From NCBI GenBank assembly GCA_963665735.1, contig OY762444.1:1116001-1180000 (forward strand): a stretch of 64,000 nt of DNA, in the 5' to 3' direction. The DNA is from CATOSK01 sp963665735. GTDB taxonomy: Bacteria > Chloroflexota > Dehalococcoidia > Lucifugimonadales > UBA3495. Numbering within the stretch: position 1 is the stretch's first letter; every line of letters starts with the position of its first letter. The notes under the pieces were generated by a model. It worked only from the letters and a program-made list of their open reading frames with translations. It did not search any database and was not told the DNA's origin. Below are positions 24,718-33,898 of this stretch, in pieces. The position numbers and the translations under genes are program-made.

Positions 24718-25151
24718 CCGGCAGGCTGCACCCGGTATCCATGAACGAGGACGCCTGCTGCGGCCCCGTGGCCATCGCCGCCGTCACCGGAGAACCCCTG
24801 GAACGGGTGGTTGAAATGGCCGGAAACGGGCCCGTGACCATGCTGGAAACCTACGACGTACTCCGGCGGATGGGATACCAACCCCGCCGGGACTGCCGGC
24901 TCTGGGAGGACCCGGACCGCGACTGGCGGCGGGAGCCCCGCATCACCCTGGGTAGGTGGATCCGGGAAGGATACCCCCGGGAGGGGGAGGCCTATATACT
25001 CCCCCTGTGGAACCACCTGGTGGCCGTGGCCGGGGGAGAGATGCTGGACAACGGAATAATCACCCCGGGAGAACCGGCTCCGCTGGAAAGGTTCGCCGGC
25101 AGCCGGAAGGCGCTTGCCATCAACGTCTGGCTGGCGCTGGACAGGGGTTGA
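24708..25151 (+). CDS. Papain/C39-like cysteine peptidase-fold protein
   Basis: 147 residues. N-terminal DACCGPVAIAAVTGEPLERVVE carries the putative nucleophile Cys. YILPLWNHLVAVAGGEMLDNG supplies His and Asp/Asn in the usual order. This matches a small phage/bacterial C39- or transglutaminase-like family recalled as D-(D/A)-C-G-x-x-A-x-A ... NH-x-x-A-V. Could be an isopeptidase or inactive homologue. Confidence 0.62.
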   Translation: MAITGRLHPVSMNEDACCGPVAIAAVTGEPLERVVEMAGNGPVTMLETYDVLRRMGYQPRRDCRLWEDPDRDWRREPRITLGRWIREGYPREGEAYILPLWNHLVAVAGGEMLDNGIITPGEPAPLERFAGSRKALAINVWLALDRG

Positions 25152-25199
25152 CCAAGCCCACAGCAGACCAGCCCCCCGGGCCATGAGCAAGGAGGAACA

Positions 25200-25586
25200 T
25201 TGAACCTCAGGGAAAAGCTGGACTGCCAGACCGCGCTGCTGAACCCGGAAAACCCGACCTTGGAAGAACGCCTGGAAGCCGTGGCCAACCTGCTGGAATC
25301 GGACCCCGGAGTCTGGACCCAGGGAGCCGTCTTCCGGGAAGGGGAAGGACGGCGTCCCATCCACATCGGAAACAACTCCCTCATCGCCCAGGCCTGCGCC
25401 GTGGGGTTGTACAAGACAGCCTGCAAGAACGCAGGCGACCGGTACGACGCCCGGAACGCGCTGGAGGAGTCACTGCCCCCGGGCCACAACACGCTGGAAT
25501 CTTACAACGACGGGACGGAACGCACGGCGGGGGACATCGCCGAACTGTTCCGCCGAGCGGCCGGAAGAACCGGGAACCCCCACTGA
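25200..25586 (+). CDS. DUF6197-like small protein (family A, copy 11)
   Basis: 128 residues from TTG 25200 with AAGGAGGAAC before it. Motifs: GVWTQGAVFREGEG, QACAVGLYKTACK, SYNDGTERTAGDIAELFRRAA. Confidence 0.82.
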   Translation: MNLREKLDCQTALLNPENPTLEERLEAVANLLESDPGVWTQGAVFREGEGRRPIHIGNNSLIAQACAVGLYKTACKNAGDRYDARNALEESLPPGHNTLESYNDGTERTAGDIAELFRRAAGRTGNPH

Positions 25587-25623
25587 ACAGCGGCTACCGA
25601 ACACAGGCCAAAGGAGACGAACC

Positions 25624-26058
25624 ATGCCCATTCACTTCAACATCATCATACCCGAGGAGAATGTCGAAGACGCCCGGGCCGCCCTGGAAGAAGCCGGCGT
25701 GTACTTCAACCCCCGGGAACAGATGGTTCCCGACAACTCGGGCAGCGAGTATCCCATCAGCGGCGAGACCGCCGCCGAAGTACTGGAACGGGTCAACAAG
25801 TTCATCCGGGAGGACCACGCGCAGCCCACAGTGACGGGAAATCCCGACGATTGGGACCTGCCCACCCTGCAGCAGTTCCTGGACTTCGCCGACGCCAACT
25901 TCAACTGGTCCGACGGCAGGGTGGAGTACGCCTGGTGGGAGGGATCTCCGGACGAGTACGCCAGGCTGGTATCCCGCAATCGGCTGATATTCCCGCAGGT
26001 CCCGGAGGGTGCAATGGAGCCGCCCAGACCGGGAACCGTATTCTTCCGTAAGGAGTGA
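25624..26058 (+). CDS. Family C protein (short member)
   Basis: 144 residues, AAAGGAGACG upstream. The N-terminal 40 residues (IHFNIIIPEENVEDARAALEEAGVYFNPREQMVPD) align by pattern with the starts of the proteins at 49218 and 62351: beta strand, P-(E/D)-(R/N), helix, G/Q-(V/I)-x-F-(D/N), then a strand. It lacks their C-terminal half. Function unknown. Confidence 0.68.
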   Translation: MPIHFNIIIPEENVEDARAALEEAGVYFNPREQMVPDNSGSEYPISGETAAEVLERVNKFIREDHAQPTVTGNPDDWDLPTLQQFLDFADANFNWSDGRVEYAWWEGSPDEYARLVSRNRLIFPQVPEGAMEPPRPGTVFFRKE

Positions 26059-26062
26059 AGAA

Positions 26063-26278
26063 ATGCTGATGCCGAGAGTATTTTGCCTCGGGCGCCCGCC
26101 CTGCCCCTGCGTGGAGGAATTCGGGATCGACAGCCACGCCGAGAGTTCCGAGTGCGCCGCCTACCGGGAGGAGGTCGAAAACGAAGGAAACTGGCGGGAC
26201 GGAGAAGAAAGTCTCCCGGGCAACCGTTGCGAACGGACCAATGGAACAGGCCGGCCAGCGCCACGCAAAAGTGGATAG
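26063..26278 (+). CDS. Small Cys-rich protein at the CRISPR island edge
   Basis: 71 residues from ATG 26063 behind AAGGAGTGAAG. Contains CLGRPPCPC and SSECAAYREEVENEG. Its 3' half is repeated in shorter form at 38941-39007, on the far side of the CRISPR-Cas locus. Confidence 0.6.
   Translation: MLMPRVFCLGRPPCPCVEEFGIDSHAESSECAAYREEVENEGNWRDGEESLPGNRCERTNGTGRPAPRKSG
26151..26260. repeat. Left flank copy of the CRISPR-island duplication
   Basis: Shares GCCGCCTACCGGGAGGA (26156-26172), then G-ACGGAGAA, then GGCCGGCCAGC (26249-26259) with 38941-39007. The left copy has about 40 extra bases in the middle. Confidence 0.65.
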
Positions 26279-26296
26279 ACCCGTTGAGGAATCCCC

Positions 26297-26812
26297 TCAA
26301 CCCCGGTCGACCCATCCGTCAATGTCCAACCTGGTATGCCAGCAGGCCCGAATCACAATCTCCACCGCCACCATGGCATCCTCCAGCGCATCGTGGTGCC
26401 GGAAGGTTATTCCCAGGTTCCGGGCTACGTTGGCCAGGTTCCAACCCCGGCGGCGGTATTCCTCCGGCCAGGCCCGCCGGGCGATCATCGCGCTGTCCAA
26501 CCAGGTGACGCCAATGGGCCGCAATCCGTACTTGGTCATGGCCCCGTCCAACGCGCCCCGGTCAAACCCGGTGTGGCTGACCAATACCTTGCCTTCCAGG
26601 ATACGGCGCAGTCTGGCGTCAACTTGGGGCAGCGTCCGGCAGCCCTTGACCATTTCAGGACCAATGCCGTGGATGCCGATGTTGAAGGCACTGAACCTTT
26701 CTTCGGGATTGACCGGAATTGAGGTCTTCTCCACAATTCCACCGTTGCGAACCTGGAATATGCCGATTTGGCAAAGTATTGGAGGATATAAGGTTCCCCG
26801 CAAACATTCCAT
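26297..26812 (-). CDS. DEDDh 3'-5' exonuclease (DnaQ-like), N-terminus altered
   Basis: 171 residues. Clear DnaQ-like motifs: CQIGIF, NIGIHGI, ExoII VSHTGFDRGAL, ExoIII HHDALEDAM. The C-terminal 110 residues are strongly similar to the exonuclease at 40940. ExoI is abnormal: the frame upstream of ATG 26812 reads PIDLDIMECLRG where D-x-E is expected, and it runs directly out of a relic CRISPR repeat. DnaQ-like nucleases help trim prespacers in some CRISPR systems, so a role beside cas4-cas1 is possible. It is transcribed away from the cas operon. Confidence 0.82.
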   Translation of the reverse strand: MECLRGTLYPPILCQIGIFQVRNGGIVEKTSIPVNPEERFSAFNIGIHGIGPEMVKGCRTLPQVDARLRRILEGKVLVSHTGFDRGALDGAMTKYGLRPIGVTWLDSAMIARRAWPEEYRRRGWNLANVARNLGITFRHHDALEDAMVAVEIVIRACWHTRLDIDGWVDRG

Positions 26813-26819
26813 GATGTCT

Positions 26820-26855
26820 AGGTCAATGGGGCCACCGCCTTTCGGCGATGGAAAA
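26820..26855 (-). repeat. Solitary degenerate CRISPR repeat, opposite orientation
   Basis: On the minus strand it reads TTTTCCATCGCCGAAAGG then CGGTGGCCCCATTGAC, matching the array repeat except in the ends and one stem base (ATCGCCG instead of ATCACCG). It lies 9.3 kb from the array and ends 8 bases before the exonuclease ATG. No second repeat is adjacent. Confidence 0.85.
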
Positions 26856-26940
26856 GCCAGGAAAATTTCCCAGCTAAAGAACGATGCTAATTCTGCAATG
26901 GGGCCATAGCAACGCTACGGAAAATCCTGTCAGAAAAGAG

Positions 26941-26969
26941 TTGACGCGGGCCTAGAGACAGCGTATCCT
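26941..26969 (+). promoter_or_regulatory. Possible cas operon promoter
   Basis: TTGACG, 17 bases, TATCCT. Just downstream, AAGTA-TCG-TACTT could be an operator. The leader to csb1 is about 260 bases and has no other gene. Confidence 0.5.
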
Positions 26970-27236
26970 TTATAAGTATCGTACTTACATCGGCCCAAAT
27001 AAAGCAACAAGCCTCTGTACATACTGATGCGCAGGTGGAAGGAATCCTATTGGGGCCGACTCTGCTCAATCAGACTCTCGCGCAATAGCGATGAGACGCC
27101 GGTTCCCTACATCCACGAAACAGGTATGAAAGCCAGCCTTCCTGAACATTCTAACACTTCAAGGGTTTAGCGGAATAAGCTACACAAACATTCAATGTCA
27201 AGATCGAGAAATCATATTCAAAGGGGGATGCTCACC

Positions 27237-28475
27237 ATGGAAATACTTAACCTGGTCAACATCAAGGAAGCCCTGTCTGGTAACGCTGCCGCGTTTCGGT
27301 CCATCACGGAATATCAGCCGGCCGGCGGTCCCGGAGACAAGATATTTCCGCCTACTTACGAAGGCGGGAAATATGCCACGGAATCCCGTTACGTCAGTGG
27401 AGAAGAAGTTGAGTGCGTTCTTCTTGACTCGGTGCAGTCCCAAGCCAACCGTATGGAGCTAGTGTTGCTTGGGGAATGGGAGTCAGGAGAAGTGCCGCTC
27501 CCGGTTATTTCCGTGGATTTCACAGGCGCCGACCTGCCCAAACCGTTTCGGGTTACCAGCTTGGAAGCACCCCACCGTATCGCCGACGCTCTTCTCCGCG
27601 ACAGCGAACTTGATGGGGTGATGTTTCGCCAATCGAGTATCGGCAAGAGGCTGGATGCGCTGGATACGCACAATGCCACTGCCCTGTTCGAGTTGTGCCC
27701 CACTGCCTTAGTTTTCGGTATGTGGGACTCCACCGGCCCACGGGGAGGCCTAGGCGTCAAGTTCCAGCGTGCCTTGGTCTCGGAGATAGTAGGCTTTCAC
27801 GCCAAACAGGGAAAGAAAACCAGCAGCCGCATTGACCCGGCTCAAATTTCTTCAAATGCCGGCCCCTTATACCTGTCACAGGACGACAATTGGACACTGT
27901 CACCTGATGAGGCCGTCAAAGAGCGTGGAAACCCGACCCGGTACAATCGCAATCGAAGCGGAGCGGGAACAGCGGGAAATCCCTCAAAGGCGAACCACGG
28001 CAACGTGACTCCTGCCATTGCCCCCGGTGGCTTCACTATTAGCAAAGCGGTGCAAACCACCGTGCTTTCCCTGCCCGCGCTGCGGCGATTGCGCTTTCCC
28101 ATAGGCGGGGGTGGACTGAACGCAGAAGCGGACCTGGCTGCCCGCGCTGTTCTAACAGCGCAGGCCCTTTTCGCCGCCAGTCTGGTGAGGGAAAAAGGGG
28201 CAGATCTCCGCTCCCGGTGCCTGTTGCACACCACTTCCCCGTTGGCCTGGGAGCTGCTGGACGGCCCCGGAAATGAGGCCAAAGAGTACAGATTCCCCGG
28301 AAACCAAGCCAGAATAGTGTACCGGCAGGCAGTGGAGGAGGCCAAGGCCATGGGACTGCCTTGGCTGGACCAAGAGTTGGTCTTGAAACCGTCACGACAA
28401 CTTCAAGACTTGGTTCGCCGAAGCCAGAACCTTGCTACCAAAGTAACAGGAGACAGCGGGGAGGTAGAGTCGTGA
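27237..28475 (+). CDS. csb1: Type I-G CRISPR Cas7 (Csb1, GSU0053 type)
   Basis: 412 residues from ATG 27237, with AAAGGGGG ahead; ATG 27228 is possible. It is the backbone subunit of the I-G effector that coats crRNA. Recognised by VSGEEVECVLLDSVQSQANRME near residue 50, FELCPTALVFGMWDSTGPRGGLGVKFQRALVSEI and the downstream PGGFTISKAVQTTVLSLPALRRLRFP. First gene of the cas operon; its stop overlaps the csb2 GTG. Confidence 0.93.
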   Translation: MEILNLVNIKEALSGNAAAFRSITEYQPAGGPGDKIFPPTYEGGKYATESRYVSGEEVECVLLDSVQSQANRMELVLLGEWESGEVPLPVISVDFTGADLPKPFRVTSLEAPHRIADALLRDSELDGVMFRQSSIGKRLDALDTHNATALFELCPTALVFGMWDSTGPRGGLGVKFQRALVSEIVGFHAKQGKKTSSRIDPAQISSNAGPLYLSQDDNWTLSPDEAVKERGNPTRYNRNRSGAGTAGNPSKANHGNVTPAIAPGGFTISKAVQTTVLSLPALRRLRFPIGGGGLNAEADLAARAVLTAQALFAASLVREKGADLRSRCLLHTTSPLAWELLDGPGNEAKEYRFPGNQARIVYRQAVEEAKAMGLPWLDQELVLKPSRQLQDLVRRSQNLATKVTGDSGEVES

Positions 28476-29995
28476 TTGGCATCGGCATACGCTACCTCAT
28501 GGGATGGTCAATGGCTACCAACTCCGCTGACCGGGAGCAACCCGAATGGCCCCCATACCCCGACCGGGTATTCATGGCCTTGGCCGCCGCTTATTACGAA
28601 ACGTATGGAAGTGACGATGAACGGCAAGCGCTGCTTTGGCTGGAGCGTCAGGACGCTCCGAATATGAGGGCCGGATATGCGAGTGATAGGGACACCGTGA
28701 CCACCTACGTTCCGGTCAACGACGAGAGTAGTTGGCAGAACCCGGAACGCCAACGCCCCAGACCTAAGAGAGTCCCTTCGGCCTCAGACTTGAGCAGGCT
28801 CAACAGTTTCAGTGACAGGATAAATAAACTAAAGGAATCCGGGTTGGGTGTATTGCCCGAAAACCGCTCCCGGCAACCTCGTCAGTTCCCGGTGGTCATC
28901 CCCAATGACCCCACCGTGTACCTGGTCTGGCCGGACACCCCATCGCCGCAGGTGAGACACGGACTAGAGTCCTTGTGCGGCAAGGTTATCCGGGTGGGCC
29001 ATTCGGCCTCTCTGGTACAGGCGTGGGTAGAAGACTCACCCCCGGAACCCAACCTGGTTCCCACTGACGGGGTAGCCCAGTGTTCTATGAGAGTATCCGG
29101 GCCCGGTCGGCTGGAACATCTTGCGACCCAATACAAAAATGGGCGCAGGCCGGATCGTTCACGATGGGCCGCTTATGCCCGGACACAGCCCGAGACCCCG
29201 TCGGAAACGTCCCATAGTGTCTTCCAGGATCGCCTGTTGGTATTGCGGAAAGTGGACGGCAGGCGGATGGGACTGGAGAGCGCTCTTCAACTCACCGGAA
29301 AACTGCGCAACGCAGTAGTCAAGCGCTGTCCTGAGCCGGTCCCGGAGTGGGTGAGCGGCCACACTCGTGACGGTCGTCCTTCGCAAGAGCCGCATCTCGC
29401 CTTTTTACCTTTGCCCTTTGCCGGAAGCGAACACGCCGACGGTCATCTTCTGGGCCTCGCTCTGGCCATTCCCAATAGTGTCAGTCCTGCGGAAGTCGGC
29501 CGGTGCCTCAACCCATTGTTGGGCGTCAATGAAGACGGCTCTTTGCGGCGGGTGCGCCTTTACGACGGGGCCAACTTTGAATGGCTGCTGGAAATGGAAG
29601 ACCGGGATTCCCCCCCAGTAGCCCTGAGGTCCGAGACCTGGACCCGGCCCGCCCGGCGCTGGGCAACAATTACCCCCATAGTCTTCGACCGTCACCCGAA
29701 GGGCGTGGACCGGGAGGTTCAAGCAGAGCGAATGGTAGCTGAAACCTGCGAAAGAATCGGTTTACCCCGTCCCCTGGATGTGGTTCTCAGCCAGGTAAGT
29801 CTGCACCTGGGCGTTCCTCACAGCCGCCAATTCCCTGCCATGAGGCGCAAGTCCGGCGAGGGCCGCCGGCAACACTCCCACGCCATGCTGACTTTCGCCG
29901 AGCCGGTGGTTGGCCCGATAACCCTGGGAGCAGGCCGTTACAGGGGGTATGGAATGTGCAGACCAGTCCGGTGGGATGGAGGCGATTGGGAATGA
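28472..29995 (+). CDS. csb2: Type I-G Cas5-Cas6 fusion (Csb2, GSU0054 type)
   Basis: 507 residues from GTG 28472, overlapping the csb1 stop. The N-terminus (IGIGIRYLMGWSMAT ... PEWPPYPDRVFMALAAAYYETYG) is characteristic. The protein combines the Cas5 and Cas6 roles: crRNA 5'-handle binding and repeat processing. A C-terminal Gly-rich loop GAGRYRGYGMCRPV matches the RAMP G-rich loop. Overlaps the cas3 start (ATGA). Confidence 0.92.
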   Translation: MIGIGIRYLMGWSMATNSADREQPEWPPYPDRVFMALAAAYYETYGSDDERQALLWLERQDAPNMRAGYASDRDTVTTYVPVNDESSWQNPERQRPRPKRVPSASDLSRLNSFSDRINKLKESGLGVLPENRSRQPRQFPVVIPNDPTVYLVWPDTPSPQVRHGLESLCGKVIRVGHSASLVQAWVEDSPPEPNLVPTDGVAQCSMRVSGPGRLEHLATQYKNGRRPDRSRWAAYARTQPETPSETSHSVFQDRLLVLRKVDGRRMGLESALQLTGKLRNAVVKRCPEPVPEWVSGHTRDGRPSQEPHLAFLPLPFAGSEHADGHLLGLALAIPNSVSPAEVGRCLNPLLGVNEDGSLRRVRLYDGANFEWLLEMEDRDSPPVALRSETWTRPARRWATITPIVFDRHPKGVDREVQAERMVAETCERIGLPRPLDVVLSQVSLHLGVPHSRQFPAMRRKSGEGRRQHSHAMLTFAEPVVGPITLGAGRYRGYGMCRPVRWDGGDWE

Positions 29996-32883
29996 ACGAA
30001 TTGACTCCAGCCCGGTTCGACGAGTTCTTTCAATCTCTGTACGGTTATGAGCCGTTTCCGTGGCAGGCGCAATTGGCCCGCCAGGTTGCGGACGCCCGAC
30101 CGGGAGAGTCTTGTTGGCCGGGAGCATTGGCGTTGCCGACCGCCGCGGGCAAGACCGCCTGCCTCGACATGGCCATTTTCGCTCTGGCCTGCCAGGCCGA
30201 CCGTTGTTCAGAAGAACGTACGGCTGCGCGCCGGATAATCTTCGTCGTGGACCGCCGCGTGATTGTGGACGCAACCTTCGAGCGGGCCAGGGATCTGGCG
30301 GGCAAACTTCACGAGGCCAAAGACGATGGCGGAATCGTCAGGTTGGTAGCTGACCGGCTTCGGCTAACCTCGGGAGAAGACGACCCTGAACAGCCACCGC
30401 TGGCCTGCTTTCAACTACGGGGCGGGATGTACCGCGACGACGCTTGGGCCCGGTCGCCGCTCCAGCCCACGGTAGTGGTCACCACCGTTGACCAATACGG
30501 TTCCCGTCTCCTCTTCCGGGGATACGGTTCCAGCCCCGGGATGCGCCCTATCCACGCCGGGCTGGCCGCCAACGACTGCCTGGTGCTGCTGGACGAGGCC
30601 CATTGCGCCAATCCCTTCCGGCAAACGGTTACATCGGTACAACGCTACCGCCAATGGGCTACCGAGCCGGGTAGCATCGGCGCAACGCCTTTCCATTTCA
30701 CTCTAATTTCAGCCACGCCCCCGCCGGGAACCAAGGAATCCTTCACCGATGGAGAAGAAGACCGTAAGCATGAACAACTGGGCAGGCGCATCAACGCACC
30801 CAAACTGGCGAAGTTGGCGGTTGCACAAAATGCCAGAGGCAATGACGCTCTTGAGCGTCTGGCCGAAAGAATCGCTTCCGAGGCGCAGCAACTGGTAGGT
30901 GATGACCGCCGGGCCATCGGGATAATAGTCAACCGAGTGGCCACAGCGCAGGCCATCTACCGGCGGTTGGGCCAGAACGGACGCGATGCCATTCTACTCA
31001 CCGGGCGTATGCGTGCGATTGACCGGGACGACATTGCAGGCGGTTTGCAATCGCTCAAAACCGGCGCCGCAAGGGACGGACGAGAACAATTCGTAGTCGC
31101 CACTCAAACCCTGGAGGTGGGAGCCGACCTGGACTTCGACGGGCTGGTCACCGAGTGCGCCAGTCTTGACGCCTTGCGCCAGCGTTTTGGACGCCTGAAC
31201 CGGGACGGGCGGGACATCGAAGCGAAGGCGACCGTCATCGTAAGGGCTGACCAAGCCAATCCCGCCGGAAAAACGGCGGACGATCCGGTATACGGGGCAG
31301 CGTTATCCGAGACATGGCAGTGGCTCAACGCGAAGTCAGTCGATGGCGAAGTTGATTTCGGCTATGCGGCGATGGAAGGTATCATCCCTGACCAGGATGA
31401 ACTTCGCAAGCTGAGCCAACAGGCGCCGGACGCCCCGGTCATGCTGCCGGCCCACGTTGACGCCTGGACGCAGACGTCGCCCGTTCCCGTTCCGGACCCT
31501 GACGTCGCCATTTTCCTGCACGGCCCACAACGAAGTACGCCGGAGGTGCAGGTTTGCTGGCGGTCCGACCTGTCAGAAGGCGATCTGTCAGAGGGCGGAC
31601 AAAGGGCAATTGACATTGTAAGCCTCTGTCCGCCGGCGTCGTCAGAATGTATTTCGGTGCCTATACCCAGATTACGCCGCTGGCTAGAAGGCAACGACGA
31701 AACTGCCGGACGGGAGGATAGCGACGTTGAAGGAGCGTACGTCGCCGATGATTCGCCACCGCAACAGCGACGCCAATTCCGCTACAGAGTCCTCTGCTGG
31801 CGCGGGCCGGAGGATAGCCGACCGCTTGCCGTCCTCGGGAACCTCCACCATGGCGATACTGTGGTGATCCCAGCGGAATCGAGAGGTTGGGACAGCTTGG
31901 GGCACAAACCTCCCGACTCACCTGTGGACCTGGGTGACCGGGCATACCTCCAATCCCGGGCGAAGGCCATCTTCCGTATCCACCCGGACCTGGTGAGGCG
32001 CTGGCCTGACGCGGCACGTGCCCTGTTTGAGAGATTCTCACGACAGACGGAAGAACCGGAGGACGCTGACGAAGATGAGCACGACCTCCGGCAGGCGGTG
32101 TCAGACCTCAAAGAATTGGGAGATAACGACCTTACACCCCAATGGACATGGCTGAAAGACGCTGCCTCCGCACTGCTTGGAGATCGTCGTTGGAAGAAGC
32201 TGGCGCATCCCGGCGGCGGATGGGTCATCCAAGGATCTCACAGAGTCCAAGGGTATACAAATTCCGCCGGAACTCTCACCAGCGAAGACGACTCCTATTC
32301 GGCAACGGTGCGGGTTCTCCTAGACGACCACCTGGAAGGAGTGAAAAGCTGGGCCAAGCGCATCGGCGGAGGAGCCGGCCTGCCGGAAACGACAGCGGCG
32401 GACCTGGCCTTGGCCGCCCGCCTGCACGACGTGGGCAAGGCCGACCCCAGGTTTCAACTGTGGATGCACGGCGGCAACCCATGGGCGGTTGGCTTGCCCC
32501 TTTTGGCCAAGTCGGATAAGACCCGCGCCCGCGGTTCAGGCTGCCGGCACGAACTGCTTTCGGTGCGCATGATTGAGAACTCCGGCCTGTTGGAATCCGC
32601 CCACGACAAGGACTTAGTGTTGCATCTGGTCGCCAGTCACCACGGCCATTGCCGCCCCTTCGCGCCCGTGGTGGACAACCAAAACCCGGTCCAGGTGGAG
32701 CAGACAATTTTAGGGATACCAATGTCGGCCTGCACCGACACCCAACTGGAACGCCTGGATAGTGGCGTGCCGGAACGATTCTGGAAACTGACCCGAAGCT
32801 ATGGATGGTGGGGCCTGGCGTGGCTGGAATCCTTGATGCGCGTGGCAGACCACCGTTGTAGCGAAGACGAACAAAAGTCATGA
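29992..32883 (+). CDS. cas3: Cas3 helicase-nuclease, HD domain at C-terminus
   Basis: 963 residues. Helicase first: PTAAGKTACL (Walker A, K54), LLDEAHCANPF (DEAH 201-204), ISATPPP, and the second RecA fold VATQTLEVGADLDFDGLV and QRFGRLNRDG. The HD nuclease is at the C-terminus: LAARLHDVGKADPRF (H812 D813) and VASHHGHCRP. That order is the I-G/I-U arrangement. It unwinds and degrades target DNA after Cascade binding. ATGA overlaps on both sides. Confidence 0.95.
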   Translation: MNELTPARFDEFFQSLYGYEPFPWQAQLARQVADARPGESCWPGALALPTAAGKTACLDMAIFALACQADRCSEERTAARRIIFVVDRRVIVDATFERARDLAGKLHEAKDDGGIVRLVADRLRLTSGEDDPEQPPLACFQLRGGMYRDDAWARSPLQPTVVVTTVDQYGSRLLFRGYGSSPGMRPIHAGLAANDCLVLLDEAHCANPFRQTVTSVQRYRQWATEPGSIGATPFHFTLISATPPPGTKESFTDGEEDRKHEQLGRRINAPKLAKLAVAQNARGNDALERLAERIASEAQQLVGDDRRAIGIIVNRVATAQAIYRRLGQNGRDAILLTGRMRAIDRDDIAGGLQSLKTGAARDGREQFVVATQTLEVGADLDFDGLVTECASLDALRQRFGRLNRDGRDIEAKATVIVRADQANPAGKTADDPVYGAALSETWQWLNAKSVDGEVDFGYAAMEGIIPDQDELRKLSQQAPDAPVMLPAHVDAWTQTSPVPVPDPDVAIFLHGPQRSTPEVQVCWRSDLSEGDLSEGGQRAIDIVSLCPPASSECISVPIPRLRRWLEGNDETAGREDSDVEGAYVADDSPPQQRRQFRYRVLCWRGPEDSRPLAVLGNLHHGDTVVIPAESRGWDSLGHKPPDSPVDLGDRAYLQSRAKAIFRIHPDLVRRWPDAARALFERFSRQTEEPEDADEDEHDLRQAVSDLKELGDNDLTPQWTWLKDAASALLGDRRWKKLAHPGGGWVIQGSHRVQGYTNSAGTLTSEDDSYSATVRVLLDDHLEGVKSWAKRIGGGAGLPETTAADLALAARLHDVGKADPRFQLWMHGGNPWAVGLPLLAKSDKTRARGSGCRHELLSVRMIENSGLLESAHDKDLVLHLVASHHGHCRPFAPVVDNQNPVQVEQTILGIPMSACTDTQLERLDSGVPERFWKLTRSYGWWGLAWLESLMRVADHRCSEDEQKS

Positions 32884-33866
32884 GGAATGCAATGAACGGT
32901 CAAGAACAGTCAAGCAACGACCTGTTGTTACCTGCCCTGGACGGGAGCAACCCCCTGGCGTTCTTGACCGCCTTGGGAACGCTGCGGGGTCTGACAATCG
33001 CATGGCCCGAGCGCCGGGTCCGCCTCTCTTGGAAACCGCGGGATACTTGGCGTCCCTCCCTGTACGTGGACGATTGCGTTCTGGATGAAGAGCAAGTGCT
33101 CGACGGGCTGGGACGTTTCATAGAGACGCGTCCGGGGCATGAAGTATTGAAAATCGGCGACAATCTCACTATCCCCTCTGACAAGTTCCGCGTTCATGCC
33201 CGGGATGCGGCAGAAACCGCATCCGCGTCCCTGTCGGGAAGAGCTGGCGCGGACTTCATAGCGGCCTTTGGTTGCGACGCCATTACCCGCCCGGAGGGTC
33301 AGTATAAGGACCAAGTCCAAGATACGGCGCTGCGCACTATGAGCGGAACGGGCCATCAGCACTTCCTAAGAACCATGCGCGAATTGGCGGAGAAAGTGGA
33401 CCGGGAAAAGCTCAGCCGGTGTTTGTTCAGCCCATGGGAAAGACAAGACCCTCAATTGTCCCTGCGCTGGGACCCAGAAGACGACCGCAGGTACGCATTG
33501 AGGTGGAGGAATCCCAGCGACGATAAAGTCTCCGCCAAAGGTGAGAAGAGCGGAGCGCCAACCGAATGGGGCGCCAATCGCCTGGCCTATGAAGCGCTGC
33601 CCCTCTTCCCCGTTATGCCGGTGGGCCGATCAGTGCGAACCATCGGATTTTCCGGCAGCAATAGCCGCGATACATCCTGGACATGGCCCATCTGGGACGT
33701 CCCCGCTGGTCTGGATACCGTGCGGTCCCTGCTGGCATTGAGAATGCTGCAGGAATCCAACCCAGACCGCCGGGAACTGGCCGCTATGGGTATCAAGCAG
33801 GTGTTCAAGTCCCGACGCATAACCACCGGCCAGTACCGCAACTTCACCCCATCCGCTCCGGTATAA
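32880..33866 (+). CDS. Cas8-like large subunit of type I-G (Csx17/Cas8u type)
   Basis: 328 residues, coupled to cas3. Starts LLLPALDGSNPLAFLTALGTLRGL, a pattern seen in I-U/I-G large or fused small subunits. Helical C-terminus. Position between cas3 and cas4-cas1 fits a PAM-recognising Cas8. I cannot decide between the Csx17 and Cas8u2/Csb3 labels without profiles. Confidence 0.72.
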   Translation: MRNAMNGQEQSSNDLLLPALDGSNPLAFLTALGTLRGLTIAWPERRVRLSWKPRDTWRPSLYVDDCVLDEEQVLDGLGRFIETRPGHEVLKIGDNLTIPSDKFRVHARDAAETASASLSGRAGADFIAAFGCDAITRPEGQYKDQVQDTALRTMSGTGHQHFLRTMRELAEKVDREKLSRCLFSPWERQDPQLSLRWDPEDDRRYALRWRNPSDDKVSAKGEKSGAPTEWGANRLAYEALPLFPVMPVGRSVRTIGFSGSNSRDTSWTWPIWDVPAGLDTVRSLLALRMLQESNPDRRELAAMGIKQVFKSRRITTGQYRNFTPSAPV

Positions 33867-33867
33867 T
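33862..33867 (+). promoter_or_regulatory. -10 box (TATAAT) before cas4-cas1
   Basis: CCGGTATAATCGG overlaps the end of the cas8-like gene. 32 bases on are AGGGAGAGGGAGG and ATG 33899. It could give adaptation genes their own promoter. Layout as at 11906 and 39041. Confidence 0.55.
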
Positions 33868-33898
33868 CGGCTTCAAAAGAACAGGGAGAGGGAGGTAG

